Shown: piece by piece, positions 10,071 through 20,032 of the stretch
Position numbering within the stretch: position 1 is the first letter of the stretch
Layout: every line of letters begins with the position of its first letter
NCBI GenBank assembly: GCA_015654925.1
Contig: JAATFX010000083.1
Location: 1 to 64,000, forward strand
Length of the DNA stretch: 64,000 bases
Direction: 5' to 3'
Source: Enterobacterales bacterium
Lineage (GTDB): Bacteria > Pseudomonadota > Gammaproteobacteria > Enterobacterales > Enterobacteriaceae
Notes under the pieces: generated by a model
What the model was told of the DNA's origin: nothing
Database searches by the model: none
The model's input: only the letters and a program-made list of their open reading frames with translations
Program-made: the position numbers and the translations under genes

Positions 10071-11081
10071 TCAAATATGAGTAACAATATCTTTAATCAG
10101 CTGGGGGCCGTGATAAATGAAGCCGGAATATATTTGAATCAGCGTAGCGCCGGCCGCCATTTTTTCCCGCGCCGCCACCAGCGAATCGATGCCGCCCACG
10201 CCGATTATCGGCAATTTGCCGTTTAATTCACGGGACAAACGGCGAATCACTTCCGTGCTGCGGGACTGTAAAGGACGACCGCTCAATCCGCCGGTCTCGT
10301 TACTATGGGCAATACCCTGCACCAAATCTCTTTGGATGGTGGTGTTAGTGGCGATCACCCCGTCTATATTATGGCGCACCAAACTATCGGCAACCTGCGC
10401 CAACTCATCATCGGTCAGGTCGGGGGCGATTTTAACCGCCACCGGAACATATTTATGATGATAGGCTTGCAGCTCGGCCTGCTTATTTTTAATCGCCAGC
10501 AGAAGATCGTCGAGGGCCTCGCCGAATTGCAGCGTACGCAAGCCCGGGGTATTGGGTGACGAAATGTTTATCGCTATATATCCCGCATACGGATATATCT
10601 TCGCCATACACGTCAGATAATCATCCTTACCCTGCTCTACCGGCGTGGCCTTATTTTTGCCGATATTAATGCCCAACACGCCGCCGAAATGGGATTTCTT
10701 AACATTTTCAACCAGATAATCAACGCCTTTATTATTAAATCCCATCCGGTTAATCAACCCCTGCGCCGCCACCAGGCGGAACAGACGCGGTTTATCGTTG
10801 CCGGGCTGGGGCCGGGGCGTCACCGTACCAACCTCGATAAAACCAAAACCCATCGCGCCCAGGGCATCAATACAATCACCGTCCTTATCCAGGCCGGCCG
10901 CCAGACCCAGCGGGTTTTTAAACGTTATCCCCATACAATTAACCGGCTTGGCCGGCACCGACTGGCGTACCAGAAACTCCAATGGCGTTCCGCTGATACG
11001 GCCAAGCTGCTGAAAGGTGAGTTCGTGCGCGCGTTCCGGGTCGAGCTGAAACAGGGCCTGTTTAATGAGGGGATAAAACAT
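10071..11081 (-). CDS. pyrD: Dihydroorotate dehydrogenase (class 2, quinone-linked)
   Basis: 336 residues from the ATG at 11081, the same length as E. coli PyrD. An AGGAG ribosome binding site precedes it, and the N-terminus is [20 protein letters not shown]. It oxidises dihydroorotate to orotate in pyrimidine synthesis, passing electrons to quinone at the inner membrane through its amphipathic N-terminal helix. Visible conserved segments are the FMN/substrate motifs [21 protein letters not shown] and [11 protein letters not shown] with the catalytic serine, and the C-terminal GVGGI phosphate-binding loop. A longer upstream reading adds 23 residues without family support. Confidence 0.97.
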   Translation of the reverse strand: MFYPLIKQALFQLDPERAHELTFQQLGRISGTPLEFLVRQSVPAKPVNCMGITFKNPLGLAAGLDKDGDCIDALGAMGFGFIEVGTVTPRPQPGNDKPRLFRLVAAQGLINRMGFNNKGVDYLVENVKKSHFGGVLGINIGKNKATPVEQGKDDYLTCMAKIYPYAGYIAINISSPNTPGLRTLQFGEALDDLLLAIKNKQAELQAYHHKYVPVAVKIAPDLTDDELAQVADSLVRHNIDGVIATNTTIQRDLVQGIAHSNETGGLSGRPLQSRSTEVIRRLSRELNGKLPIIGVGGIDSLVAAREKMAAGATLIQIYSGFIYHGPQLIKDIVTHI

Positions 11082-11096
11082 ATCGTCTCCTGATAT

Positions 11097-11146
11097 CCCG
11101 TGGACAACCGGGGCGGTATTATCGGGTATCAATCGGTGAAAAGAAA
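11097..11146 (-). promoter_or_regulatory. pyrD promoter and pyrimidine-responsive leader
   Basis: Minus strand. A -10 hexamer GATAAT lies at 11123-11118, with a weak -35 (TTTCTT, 11146-11141) 17 bases upstream. Downstream of the -10, positions 5 to 8 are C and positions 9-10 are G (11113-11108). The early transcript can pair CCCG (11112-11109) with CGGG (11100-11097) just before the AGGAG ribosome binding site. In E. coli pyrD, transcripts starting at C under high CTP fold such a hairpin and block translation, while starts at the following G escape it. The same arrangement is visible here; that it works the same way is inference. Confidence 0.7.
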
Positions 11147-11155
11147 TCAAAGCCG

Positions 11156-11179
11156 AAAAAAAAGCGCGATTGATCGCGC
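11156..11179 (-). terminator. Intrinsic terminator downstream of pepN
   Basis: On the minus strand GCGCGAT and ATCGCGC form a perfect 7-bp stem with a 2-base centre, followed directly by eight T residues. It lies about 200 bases past the pepN stop and just upstream of the pyrD promoter, so it separates the two units. Confidence 0.85.
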
Positions 11180-11203
11180 CAGATCAAATAAAGCGCTCGC
11201 GGC

Positions 11204-11364
11204 AAGCCCGTCATCACCGAACCCGCTGCGAGCTGCATGTATGTTCAAGGGAAAGCGCGCCGTAGGGGTTGAGGCGGCCATTTCCCTGGCCGTCCGACGC
11301 CCCTTGGCGCGCTAAGCCCGCTATCACCCCAAGCCGGCAGCGGGCCCTGTTAAAGGGAACGCGC
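11204..11364. repeat. Diverged direct repeat between pepN and pyrD
   Basis: Two roughly 55-base segments, starting near 11204 and 11313, share AAGCCCG...ATCACC near their starts and GTT.AAGGGAA..GCGCGCC near their ends, in the same order and orientation. They look like a decayed tandem duplication of an intergenic element. No ORF covers them. Confidence 0.4.
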
Positions 11365-11376
11365 GCCACGCCTTCC

Positions 11377-13995
11377 CTACTGCTGCCCCAGCGCCTTGGC
11401 AATCTTCTCATACAAATCGCCCGATAAATTCGGCAACGCCTGCAACCGCCCCAGCGCCTCGCGCATCAGCACCTGGCGCGGCTCATCATACCGCCGCAAC
11501 CGGATCAGCGGCTCAATCAACCTCGCGGCCACCTGCGGATTACGCGTATTAAGCTCAATCAAAATCTCCGCCAAGAACCGATAGCCACTGCCATCGGGCG
11601 CATGGAACGCCGCCGGATTACCCGAAGCAAACGCGCCGATCAACGCCCGGATCCGATTTGGATTATTCAAACTGAAAGAACGATGGTTCAGCAACAGCTT
11701 AACCTGATTAAGCGCATCCTCCGCCGGACTGGTGGCTTGCAGAGTAAACCACTTATCCATCACCAGACCATCATGATGCCAGCGCTCATCGAACTCCGAC
11801 AGCAGCGTCGCCTGGCACGGCAACTGCGCCGCCACGGCGGCTGTGATCGCCGCCAGCGCATCGGTCATATTATCCGCCGCGTGATACTGCGCGGTGGTCA
11901 ACCTGACCGCCCGGTCATGATCGCCAAACGCCAGATAAAACAGGCAAATATTCCGCAGGGCGCGCTTGCCGATATCCGCATGCTCCACGCGGTACCCGGC
12001 GGTTTTATTCGCCAGATACACCGCCAGCAGCTCATCCTCAAGCTCCACGGCCAGACAACGGATCAACGCCTCATGCACCCCATGAATTGCCGTCGGGTCG
12101 ATAACACCAAACAATTCGGCCATCTCATTCTCGCCGGGCAGCGTCAAAATTTGCGCCGCCAGCGCCGGGTCCAGCTGCGGATCGAGCAAAATACCGCGGA
12201 ACGCATCGGCCACGTGCAGCGGCAACGTCAGCGGCTGGCCCTGGCTAAAGCGCGCCACGCTCAGCCGGATATAAATAGACAACAAACTCTGCGCGGCATC
12301 CCAGCGTGAAAACTCATCGGTGGCGAAACGCATCAACAGGGTCAGTTGCTGATCGCTATACGGATAATCCAGCTTAACCGGCGCGGAGAAACCGCGCAGC
12401 AATGACGGAACCGGCAGCGAAGGCACCTCATCGAAAATAAACGTCTGCACCCCGTCGGTAATATTCAACACATTCGCCACCGCCTGGCCATCGCGCCGCA
12501 GGGGAATGACCCGGCCATCCGCATCATAAAGTTCAATATCGAGCGGAATATGCAACGGCAGCTTTTCGGCCCGATCGGCGGTCGGCGGCGTTGACTGGCT
12601 GACATGCAGCTGATATTGGCGCAGCTCGGGATTGTAATCATCGCGCACCGCCAGGATCGGCGTGCCGGACTGGCTGTACCAGCGGCGGAATTGGGTCAGG
12701 TCGATGCCTGACGCCTGCTCCATGGCGTCGACGAAATCATCGCAGGTCGCGGCGCTGCCGTCATGGCGCTCCACATAAAGCCGCATGCCCGACTGGAATT
12801 TATCTTCGCCCAGCAGCGTATGCAGCATACGGATCACTTCGGCGCCTTTTTCATACACCGTCACGGTGTAGAAATTGTTCATCTCGATGACTTTGTCGGG
12901 GCGGATCGGATGCGCCATCGGGCTGGCGTCCTCGGCGAACTGCGAACCGCGCATCACGCGCACATTGCTGATGCGGTTTACCGGACGCGAACCCAGATCG
13001 GCGCTGAATTCCTGATCGCGGAACACCGTCAGGCCTTCTTTGAGACTCAGTTGAAACCAGTCCCGGCAGGTAATGCGATTACCGGTCCAATTATGGAAGT
13101 ATTCGTGACCGATAACCCGTTCGATATTCAAATAATCGGCATCGGTGGCGGTTTCGGCCTTGGCCAGCACGTATTTCGAATTGAAAACGTTCAGCCCCTT
13201 GTTTTCCATGGCGCCCATATTAAAGAAATCGACGGCGACGATCATGAAAATATCCAGATCGTACTCCAGGCCAAAACGGGTTTCATCCCAGCGCATGGAC
13301 TGCTTGAGCGAGGTCATGGCCCAGTCGGCGCGATCGAGATTACCGCGATCGACAAACAGCTCCAGCGCCACCTGCCGGCCGGAGCGCGTAATGAAACTAT
13401 CGCGCAGCACATCGAAATCGCCGGCCACCAGGGCGAACAAATAACAGGGTTTCGGGAACGGGTCCTGCCACACCACCCAATGGCGGCCGTCGCCCATCTC
13501 GCCCGAGTCGATGCGGTTGCCATTGGACAGCAGGAAAGGATAACGGTCCCGATCGGCAACGATGCGGGTGGTAAAGCGCGCCAGCACATCGGGCCGATCC
13601 AGATAAAAAGTGATATGTCTAAAGCCTTCCGCCTCGCACTGGGTGCACAGCGCGTTGCCGGACAGATACAATCCTTCCAGGGCGGAATTTTGATTGGGAT
13701 GAATGACATTAACGATGGTTAAGGTAAAGGCGCCGGGCAACTGTTCAATCACCAGCCCAGCCTCTTCCTGGCGGTAATGGGACCACTGCTGGCCGTCAAT
13801 GCTCAGGCTGAGCAGTTCCAGATCTTCGCCGTTTAACAGCAAAGGCGCCCCCGGTTGGCCACGCCTCACGACTTTACTGACCGCCGTTACCGTGGTGGTT
13901 TCGGCGTCAAGATCAAATTCCAGGCTGATATCGGTGATGGTATAATCCGGCGCACGATAATCATGGCGGTATTTCACTAGCGGCTGTTGAGTCAT
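11377..13995 (-). CDS. pepN: Aminopeptidase N
   Basis: 872 residues (E. coli 870). M1-family zinc aminopeptidase, the main cytoplasmic exopeptidase for oligopeptides. The substrate-binding GAMEN motif sits in NMGAMENKGLNVF. The zinc site is HEYFHNW (HExxH) followed by the downstream glutamate in SLKEGLTVFRDQEF. The N-terminal beta domain, catalytic domain, beta-sandwich and C-terminal alpha-solenoid are all covered. The start ATG has AAAGG eight bases upstream. It is divergent from pncB as in E. coli. The ssu operon that lies between pyrD and pepN in E. coli is absent here. Confidence 0.98.
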   Translation of the reverse strand: MTQQPLVKYRHDYRAPDYTITDISLEFDLDAETTTVTAVSKVVRRGQPGAPLLLNGEDLELLSLSIDGQQWSHYRQEEAGLVIEQLPGAFTLTIVNVIHPNQNSALEGLYLSGNALCTQCEAEGFRHITFYLDRPDVLARFTTRIVADRDRYPFLLSNGNRIDSGEMGDGRHWVVWQDPFPKPCYLFALVAGDFDVLRDSFITRSGRQVALELFVDRGNLDRADWAMTSLKQSMRWDETRFGLEYDLDIFMIVAVDFFNMGAMENKGLNVFNSKYVLAKAETATDADYLNIERVIGHEYFHNWTGNRITCRDWFQLSLKEGLTVFRDQEFSADLGSRPVNRISNVRVMRGSQFAEDASPMAHPIRPDKVIEMNNFYTVTVYEKGAEVIRMLHTLLGEDKFQSGMRLYVERHDGSAATCDDFVDAMEQASGIDLTQFRRWYSQSGTPILAVRDDYNPELRQYQLHVSQSTPPTADRAEKLPLHIPLDIELYDADGRVIPLRRDGQAVANVLNITDGVQTFIFDEVPSLPVPSLLRGFSAPVKLDYPYSDQQLTLLMRFATDEFSRWDAAQSLLSIYIRLSVARFSQGQPLTLPLHVADAFRGILLDPQLDPALAAQILTLPGENEMAELFGVIDPTAIHGVHEALIRCLAVELEDELLAVYLANKTAGYRVEHADIGKRALRNICLFYLAFGDHDRAVRLTTAQYHAADNMTDALAAITAAVAAQLPCQATLLSEFDERWHHDGLVMDKWFTLQATSPAEDALNQVKLLLNHRSFSLNNPNRIRALIGAFASGNPAAFHAPDGSGYRFLAEILIELNTRNPQVAARLIEPLIRLRRYDEPRQVLMREALGRLQALPNLSGDLYEKIAKALGQQ

Positions 13996-14301
13996 AATTA
14001 ACCTTTTGGCATCGTAATTGATTTCTTTGTGATAATACTATTCCTGTTAAGGCAATGTTGCCATTGTTAAGCCAAGAGGCCCATTAAAAGCGGAACGCTC
14101 GGGATTAATCGGTCTTTATTTATGCGATTGTCGGCCGCGATGGCGGTTATTTACCCGGGAACGGCACGTTTAAGCCTCGACGTTAGAACGCCATTTATGA
14201 TTTGATATGACTACACTTACAGAATAAGCCGGGTACACTTCAGTCGATTTGCCATTTATCCGACTGTATTTATGTGTCGCAAGAGGATGCTGTAACGCAC
14301 C
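13996..14301. promoter_or_regulatory. Divergent pepN/pncB promoter region
   Basis: A 306-base non-coding interval between two genes transcribed away from each other; it must hold both promoters. A short inverted repeat GGCAA-TG-TTGCC lies near 14050 on the pepN side. I could not find a clear NadR box (the TGTTTA/TAAACA type) upstream of pncB and I do not assign promoter hexamers with confidence. Confidence 0.5.
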
Positions 14302-15507
14302 ATGAATTTAGCCACCGACCCGATTTTAACGTCGCTACTTGACACCGACGCCTATAAACTGCACATGCAACAGGCGGTCTATCATCGATATTACGATGTT
14401 ACCGTCACCGCCGAATTCCGCTGCCGGGGCGATGACCTGTTGGGAGAATACGCCAGCGATATCAGCGCGCAAATCGATCTGATGCAAAATTTGGCGCTGC
14501 GCGACGAGGAGCTTACCTTTCTCGCCGGCCTGCCGTTTTTTCATCAAGATTATTTGGCGTGGCTGCGAACCTTTCGGTTTGATCCCTGCCAGGTCAAGGT
14601 GCGCAACCATAATGGCAAATTGGACATCCGCATTACCGGCCCCTGGCGGGAGGTGATCCTGTGGGAAGTCCCGCTGCTGGCGGTGATAAGCGAAGTGATT
14701 CACCGGCGGCGCTCGCCGTTTAATGTGCGCGAGATGGCCTTGGCCCAACTGAGGCAAAAGCTGCGCCGCTTCCACGATCTCAGTCAGGACGTGGATATTT
14801 CGCGTTTTAAGTTAATGGATTTCGGCACCCGCCGGCGCTTTTCGCGGCAGGTGCAGTCAGACGTGGTCGCCGAGCTTCAGCGCGACTTTCCTTATCTGAT
14901 CGGCACCAGCAATTATGATTTGGCGCGGCGGCTGGCGCTGACGCCGGTGGGCACCCAGGCCCATGAATGGTTCCAGGCCCACCAGCAGATCAGCCCCACG
15001 CTGGCCAATAGCCAGCGGGCCGCCTTGCAGGCCTGGCTGGATGAATATCCCGATCAATTGGGCATTGCCTTAACCGACTGCATTACCATGGATGCCTTTT
15101 TACGGGATTTCGACCTGGGGTTCGCGCAGCGCTACCAGGGGCTGCGCCATGACTCCGGCGACCCGGTGGAATGGGGTGAGAAGGCTATCGCCCATTACCA
15201 GAAGCTGGGTATCGATCCCATGACCAAAACCCTGGTGTTTTCCGATAGCCTGGATTTCGGCCAGGCCCTGGCGTTGTACCGCCACTTCTGGCAGCGGGTC
15301 AATCTGGTGTTCGGCATCGGCACCAAGCTCACCTGCGACATTCCGGGCGTGAAGCCGCTCAATATCGTGATCAAACTGGTGGAATGCAACGGCAAGCCGG
15401 TCGCCAAACTCTCGGACAGTCCCGGTAAAAGCATGTGCCAGGACAAAGACTTCATCCTGGCGCTGCGCAAAGCCTTTGATGTGCCCCTGGTCAGGAAGGC
15501 CAGCTGA
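14302..15507 (+). CDS. pncB: Nicotinate phosphoribosyltransferase
   Basis: 401 residues (E. coli 400). It makes nicotinate mononucleotide from nicotinate and PRPP with ATP hydrolysis, the first step of the Preiss-Handler NAD salvage route. Family features visible: [16 protein letters not shown] at the N-terminus, the [14 protein letters not shown] segment, [11 protein letters not shown] with the phosphorylated-histidine loop following ([12 protein letters not shown]), and [13 protein letters not shown]. The ribosome binding site is a rather distant GAGGA. The gene stands alone between pepN and asnS. Confidence 0.97.
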   Translation: MNLATDPILTSLLDTDAYKLHMQQAVYHRYYDVTVTAEFRCRGDDLLGEYASDISAQIDLMQNLALRDEELTFLAGLPFFHQDYLAWLRTFRFDPCQVKVRNHNGKLDIRITGPWREVILWEVPLLAVISEVIHRRRSPFNVREMALAQLRQKLRRFHDLSQDVDISRFKLMDFGTRRRFSRQVQSDVVAELQRDFPYLIGTSNYDLARRLALTPVGTQAHEWFQAHQQISPTLANSQRAALQAWLDEYPDQLGIALTDCITMDAFLRDFDLGFAQRYQGLRHDSGDPVEWGEKAIAHYQKLGIDPMTKTLVFSDSLDFGQALALYRHFWQRVNLVFGIGTKLTCDIPGVKPLNIVIKLVECNGKPVAKLSDSPGKSMCQDKDFILALRKAFDVPLVRKAS

Positions 15508-15554
15508 CCCGAGAGCGCCGTTTTGCGCGCCGCGCCGGACGCAATTTACCTACC

Positions 15555-15576
15555 GCGCCGGAAACCCTTCCGGCGC
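15555..15576. other. Perfect 9-bp inverted repeat between pncB and asnS
   Basis: GCGCCGGAA (15555-15563) and TTCCGGCGC (15568-15576) are exact inverse complements with a 4-base loop. It lies about 50 bases after the pncB stop. Neither strand has a T-tract next to it, so it is not a standard intrinsic terminator. It may protect the pncB 3' end or act with Rho. Confidence 0.55.
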
Positions 15577-15737
15577 AAAATGCTCCCTGACGACCCTCTT
15601 TTTGACCCTCGCGATGAAATCTCTCATTAAAATGACGATTTTCGCTTGTGTCCTTCTGTCTGCCAAGTAACATATTACAGCTTTCGCATCGGCGATAATG
15701 TCCAACCCCACATCACAATGAGTTAAGAGAGTAATCT

Positions 15738-17138
15738 ATGAGCGTAGTGCCTGTAGTCGACGTACTGCAAGGGCGCATACCCGCTGACAGTGAAGTCACT
15801 GTACATGGTTGGGTGCGTACCCGGAGAGATTCTAAAGCCGGCATCTCCTTTCTCGCCGTCTATGACGGCTCCTGCTTTGATCCATTACAGGCTGTCATAA
15901 ATAATACTCTGCCCAATTATAAAAGTGACGTGTTGCGCCTGACCACCGGCTGCTCGGTGGCGGTGACGGGGCGGGTAACCGAATCCCTGGGCGGCGGCCA
16001 GCGTTATGAAATCCAGGCGCAAACGGTGGAAGTGCTGGGCTGGGTGGACGATCCGGATACCTATCCGATGGCCGCGAAACGGCACAGCGTGGAATATTTG
16101 CGTGAAGTGGCGCATCTGCGTCCGCGCACCAATATGATCGGCGCCGTGACCCGCGTGCGTCACACCCTGGCCCAGGCGATCCACCGGTTTATGCATGAGC
16201 GCGGTTTTTTCTGGGTGTCCACCCCGCTGATTACCGCCTCGGACGCCGAGGGCGCGGGCGAAATGTTCCGGGTGTCCACTCTGGATATCGAAAACCTGCC
16301 GCGCACCCCTCAGGGCAAGGTGGATTTTGAACAGGATTTCTTCGGCAAAGAGGCCTTCCTGACCGTTTCCGGCCAGCTGAACGCCGAAACCTATGCCTGC
16401 GCCCTGTCCAAGGTTTACACCTTCGGCCCGACCTTTCGCGCCGAAAACTCCAATACCAGCCGCCATTTGGCCGAATTCTGGATGGTGGAGCCGGAAGTGG
16501 CGTTCGCCAATCTCGACGATGTGGCCGGGCTGGCGGAAGCGTTGCTGAAATATGTTTTCCAGGCCGTATTGACCGAACGCGCGGATGATATGAAGTTTTT
16601 TGCCGAACGGGTGGATAAAGAAGCCATTACCCGCCTGGAGCAATTCGTATCATCAGATTTTGCCCAGGTGGATTACACCGCGGCAGTGGATATTTTGCTG
16701 GCGTCCGGCCAGAAGTTCGAGAATCCGGTGTCATGGGGGATCGATCTTTCTTCCGAACACGAGCGCTACCTGGCGGAGAAACATTTCAAGGCGCCGGTGG
16801 TGGTGAAAAACTATCCGAAAGACATCAAAGCCTTCTATATGCGCATGAATGACGATGGCAAAACCGTCGCGGCCATGGATGTTCTGGCGCCGGGCATCGG
16901 CGAAATCATCGGCGGTTCACAGCGCGAAGAGCGTCTGGACCGCCTGGATCAGCGTCTGGCGGAAATGGGCTTGAATAAAGAAGATTATTGGTGGTATCGC
17001 GATTTGCGCCGCTACGGCACGGTGCCGCATTCTGGTTTCGGACTGGGTTTTGAACGTTTGATCGCTTATGTCACAGGAATGCAAAATATACGTGACGTAA
17101 TCCCGTTCCCGCGCAGCCCACGCAGCGCCAATTTCTAA
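15738..17138 (+). CDS. asnS: Asparaginyl-tRNA synthetase
   Basis: 466 residues, same as E. coli. It charges tRNA-Asn with asparagine in the cytoplasm. The N-terminal OB-fold anticodon-binding domain covers roughly residues 18-100 ([16 protein letters not shown]...). The class II catalytic domain follows, with motif 2 in the [20 protein letters not shown] segment and motif 3 in [13 protein letters not shown] near the C-terminus. A GAGAG element precedes the ATG. A strong terminator follows. Adjacent to pncB and ompF as in E. coli. Confidence 0.98.
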   Translation: MSVVPVVDVLQGRIPADSEVTVHGWVRTRRDSKAGISFLAVYDGSCFDPLQAVINNTLPNYKSDVLRLTTGCSVAVTGRVTESLGGGQRYEIQAQTVEVLGWVDDPDTYPMAAKRHSVEYLREVAHLRPRTNMIGAVTRVRHTLAQAIHRFMHERGFFWVSTPLITASDAEGAGEMFRVSTLDIENLPRTPQGKVDFEQDFFGKEAFLTVSGQLNAETYACALSKVYTFGPTFRAENSNTSRHLAEFWMVEPEVAFANLDDVAGLAEALLKYVFQAVLTERADDMKFFAERVDKEAITRLEQFVSSDFAQVDYTAAVDILLASGQKFENPVSWGIDLSSEHERYLAEKHFKAPVVVKNYPKDIKAFYMRMNDDGKTVAAMDVLAPGIGEIIGGSQREERLDRLDQRLAEMGLNKEDYWWYRDLRRYGTVPHSGFGLGFERLIAYVTGMQNIRDVIPFPRSPRSANF

Positions 17139-17179
17139 TTTTCTTCTTAAAATATAAGAAAAACATATATATAACTTCT

Positions 17180-17210
17180 AAAGGCCAGCTATGCTGGCCT
17201 TTATCTTTTC
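17180..17210 (+). terminator. asnS intrinsic terminator
   Basis: AAAGGCCAGC (17180-17189) pairs with GCTGGCCTTT (17193-17202) around a 3-base loop, followed by TTATCTTTTC. Forty bases after the asnS stop. Confidence 0.9.
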
Positions 17211-17243
17211 AAACTTTGAGTTCTCTCACAAAGTTCCGTGAAA

Positions 17244-17304
17244 TTTACATTTTGCAACACTCCGTTTCTCGCTGAAACATTATTGCGACCTTTGTAGCAT
17301 TTTC
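17244..17304 (+). promoter_or_regulatory. OmpR-binding region upstream of ompF (F1-F2-F3-like)
   Basis: Three adjacent 20-base blocks resemble the E. coli ompF OmpR boxes in order: a TTTACATTTTG block (17244-17263), a TTTCTCGCTGAAAC block (17265-17284) and a CCTTTGTAGCATTTTC block (17285-17304). The third is nearly identical to E. coli F3. OmpR-phosphate binding here would set osmolarity-dependent ompF expression. The match is by eye from recalled E. coli sequence. Confidence 0.75.
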
Positions 17305-17328
17305 GGTGTGGATTAACAGGTCCACGAA

Positions 17329-17460
17329 TGGAACACTGCGTGCAGACACAGGAAGACACCAAACTCTCAATAATGTTTCATAAAGAAATATTAGCGGCAG
17401 TGGCAGGTGTCCGAATAACACCAATGAGGGTAGTAATAATGATGAAGCGCAATCTTCTTG
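17329..17460 (+). promoter_or_regulatory. ompF mRNA leader with MicF-type antisense target
   Basis: The roughly 110-base leader keeps several blocks of the E. coli ompF 5' UTR: GCAGACACA, GACACCAAACTCTCA, GGCAGTGGCAGGTGTC and GAGGGTA just upstream of ATGATGAAGCGC. In E. coli the region around the ribosome binding site and first codons is where MicF RNA pairs to block translation. Conservation of this block suggests a MicF-like RNA is encoded elsewhere in this genome; it is not in this window. Confidence 0.65.
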
Positions 17461-18551
17461 CAGTGGTAATTCCGGCCTTATTGGCTGCAGGCGCGGCCAA
17501 TGCAGCCGAAGTTTATAATAAAGACGGTAACAAACTGGACCTGTACGGTAAAGCTGTCGGTCTGCACTACTTCTCCAGCGATAGCGACGGCGGCTTCGGC
17601 GGCGACGGCGATCAGTCTTATGCTCGTCTTGGCTTTAAAGGCGAAACCCAGATCAACGATCAACTGACCGGTTACGGCCAGTGGGAATACCAGTTCAACG
17701 CTAACAATACCGAAGGCGGCACGGACCACGTTGACGGCAATAAAACCCGTCTGGGCTTTGCCGGCTTGAAATTCGCCGACTACGGTTCATTCGATTACGG
17801 CCGTAACTACGGCGTAGTGTATGACGCATTGGGCTGGACCGATATGCTGCCAGAGTTCGGTGGCGATACCGCGTACACCGATAACTTCTTCGTTGGCCGT
17901 ACTACCGGCGTGGCGACTTATCGCAACACCAACTTCTTCGGCCTGGCCGACGGCCTGGACTTCGCTCTGCAATATCAGGGCAAGAACGATCGTAGCGATT
18001 ACGGCCGCGCCAATGGCGACGGTTACGGCGGTTCAGTTTCTTACGTATCACCTATCGGCGTAGGCATCGTCGGCGCATACGCTTCAGGCGACCGTACCAA
18101 TACTCAGAACGCCGTGCCGGTTGGCCAGGGCGATCGCGCTGAGCAATGGGCGACCTCTCTGAAATATGACGCTAACAACGTTTACCTGGCGGCGACCTAC
18201 GGTGAAACCCGTAACGCTACCCGCATCACCGTTCCCGGCGGCGTTATTCCCGGAACCGTGGGTGATGTAGCAGGCTTTGCCAACAAAACCCAAGACATTC
18301 TGTTAGTCGCTCAGTATCAGTTTGATTTCGGTCTGCGTCCGTCCATCGCTTACGGCCAGTCGAAAGGCAAGGATATCGAAGGTATCGGCGATGCTGACCT
18401 GATCAAATACTACGAAATCGGCGCGACTTACTACTTCAACAAAAACATGTCTACCTATGTTGACTACATCATCAACCGTCTTGATGATAACAACGAACTC
18501 GGTATTTCCTCTGGCGACACCGTTGCCCTGGGTCTGGTTTACCAGTTCTAA
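17439..18551 (+). CDS. ompF: OmpF-type general porin
   Basis: 370 residues from the tandem ATG ATG at 17439, as in E. coli ompF, with GAGGG upstream. The signal peptide is residues 1-22 (cleavage after ANA), and the mature protein starts [16 protein letters not shown]. It is a 16-strand trimeric outer-membrane porin. The constriction-loop motif PEFGGDT is present, and it ends in the beta-barrel C-terminal Phe (YQF). A longer in-frame reading to 17328 runs through the regulatory leader and is not real. The neighbours asnS and aspC are the same as in E. coli, supporting OmpF rather than OmpC or PhoE. The loops differ clearly from E. coli. Confidence 0.95.
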   Translation: MMKRNLLAVVIPALLAAGAANAAEVYNKDGNKLDLYGKAVGLHYFSSDSDGGFGGDGDQSYARLGFKGETQINDQLTGYGQWEYQFNANNTEGGTDHVDGNKTRLGFAGLKFADYGSFDYGRNYGVVYDALGWTDMLPEFGGDTAYTDNFFVGRTTGVATYRNTNFFGLADGLDFALQYQGKNDRSDYGRANGDGYGGSVSYVSPIGVGIVGAYASGDRTNTQNAVPVGQGDRAEQWATSLKYDANNVYLAATYGETRNATRITVPGGVIPGTVGDVAGFANKTQDILLVAQYQFDFGLRPSIAYGQSKGKDIEGIGDADLIKYYEIGATYYFNKNMSTYVDYIINRLDDNNELGISSGDTVALGLVYQF

Positions 18552-18616
18552 GTCAATATCGCTGTTTTTACGGAGTGACTATGCTGTAAGTATAGCCCGT
18601 AAACATAAATATGAAT

Positions 18617-18642
18617 GGCAGGGTTTCCACCCTGCCTTTTTT
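18617..18642 (+). terminator. ompF intrinsic terminator
   Basis: GGCAGGG (18617-18623) pairs with CCCTGCC (18630-18636) across a 6-base loop, followed by six T residues. Confidence 0.92.
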
Positions 18643-18779
18643 ATGCATCATTATTAGCCATAGTAATATCCCCACCCTCCTCAGCGTTTTTTCTTGCAAA
18701 CTGTTGGCAAAGCTATCTTCTGGCGGTAACCTGATACCACTCTGTGCTCACCGTTAGTTACCCCCTGGAATCCCTTAAC

Positions 18780-19970
18780 ATGTTTGAACATATTCCCTTA
18801 GCCGCCGCCGATCCTATCCTTGGTTTACTTGAAATCTTTCGTGCCGATGACCGCCAGAATAAAATCAATTTGGGCATTGGCGTCTATAAAGATGAAACCG
18901 GCCAGACGCCGGTGCTGACCAGCGTAAAAAAAGCCGAGCAGCTATTGCTGGATAACGAAACCACCAAAAATTATCTCGGCATCGACGGCCTGCCGGCCTT
19001 CTCCCTGTGCACGCAAAAGCTATTATTCGGCGCTGACAGCGCGCTAATCGCCTCCAAACGCGCCCGTACCGCGCAGACCCCGGGCGGTACCGGCGGTTTA
19101 CGCGTGGCCGCGGATTTCCTGGCCAAGAATACCGCCACCAAACGCGTGTGGATCAGCAACCCCACCTGGCCGAACCATAAAAACATCTTTGCCGCCGTAG
19201 GCCTGGAAACCGCTGATTATGCTTATTACGACGCGGTTGCGCATACGCTGGACTTCGACGGCATGCTTGATAGCCTGCAGCGGGCCGAAGCCGGCGACGT
19301 CGTGTTGTTCCACGGCTGCTGCCACAATCCTACCGGCATCGACCCGACGCCGGAGCAGTGGCGCACCCTGGCCGAATTGTCGCACAGCAAAGGCTGGCTG
19401 CCGCTGTTCGATTTTGCCTATCAGGGGTTTGCCCATGGTCTGGAAGAAGATGCCCAGGGTTTGCGCATCTTTACTGAAAACCATGCGGAAATGATTATCG
19501 CCAGTTCCTATTCTAAAAACTTCGGGCTGTACAACGAGCGCGTCGGCGCCTGTACCCTGGTCGCGGCGGACGCGCAGGCGGCGGATAATATCTTCAGCCA
19601 GCTGAAATCCTGTATTCGCGCCAACTACTCCAACCCGCCGGCCCACGGTGCCGCCATCGTAGCCACTATTCTGGACAACGAAGCGCTGCGGGCGCTATGG
19701 GAGCAGGAACTGACCGAAATGCGCCAGCGTATCCAGCGCATGCGCCAACTGTTCGTCGCCACGCTCAAAGAAAAAGGCGCGCAGCAGGATTTCAGTTTCA
19801 TCAAAGCGCAAAACGGCATGTTCTCGTTCAGCGGCCTGACCAAAGAGCAGGTCTTACGGCTGCGCGGCGAGTTCGGGGTGTATGCCGTTAACTCCGGCCG
19901 GGTCAACGTCGCGGGCATGACCACCGATAATATGGCGCAGCTGTGCGAGGCTATCGTCGCGGTACTGTAA
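18780..19970 (+). CDS. aspC: Aspartate aminotransferase
   Basis: 396 residues from the ATG at 18780, exactly the E. coli AspC length, starting [16 protein letters not shown]. It is a PLP-dependent class I aminotransferase converting aspartate and 2-oxoglutarate to oxaloacetate and glutamate. The PLP lysine lies in [13 protein letters not shown]. The CHNPTG segment (normally contacting the cofactor ring) and the C-terminal substrate-binding arginine region are present. The upstream in-frame codons (from 18744) give no family match. It lies downstream of ompF as in E. coli. TyrB is a relative, but context and length favour AspC. Confidence 0.96.
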   Translation: MFEHIPLAAADPILGLLEIFRADDRQNKINLGIGVYKDETGQTPVLTSVKKAEQLLLDNETTKNYLGIDGLPAFSLCTQKLLFGADSALIASKRARTAQTPGGTGGLRVAADFLAKNTATKRVWISNPTWPNHKNIFAAVGLETADYAYYDAVAHTLDFDGMLDSLQRAEAGDVVLFHGCCHNPTGIDPTPEQWRTLAELSHSKGWLPLFDFAYQGFAHGLEEDAQGLRIFTENHAEMIIASSYSKNFGLYNERVGACTLVAADAQAADNIFSQLKSCIRANYSNPPAHGAAIVATILDNEALRALWEQELTEMRQRIQRMRQLFVATLKEKGAQQDFSFIKAQNGMFSFSGLTKEQVLRLRGEFGVYAVNSGRVNVAGMTTDNMAQLCEAIVAVL

Positions 19971-19988
19971 ACGTACCGCGCTCCATGC

Positions 19989-20015
19989 AAAAACCGCCTA
20001 TAAGGCGGTTTTTTT
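19989..20015. terminator. Bidirectional terminator between aspC and gloC
   Basis: AAACCGCC (19991-19998) pairs with GGCGGTTT (20004-20011) with a T-tract following on the plus strand and T residues on the minus strand as well. It lies between convergent genes and can serve both. Confidence 0.88.
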
Positions 20016-20032
20016 GATTTATAGATGCGGCG

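Noticed and set aside
12763-13722. 319-codon plus-strand frame opposite pepN
   Set aside because: Antisense to the catalytic region of aminopeptidase N; the HExxH and GAMEN motifs prove the minus strand is coding.
15885-16643. 252-codon minus-strand frame opposite asnS
   Set aside because: Antisense to a complete class II synthetase; no independent start signal or family.
17328-17438. N-terminal extension of ompF through the leader
   Set aside because: These bases are the conserved ompF mRNA leader; the signal peptide begins at the ATG ATG at 17439.
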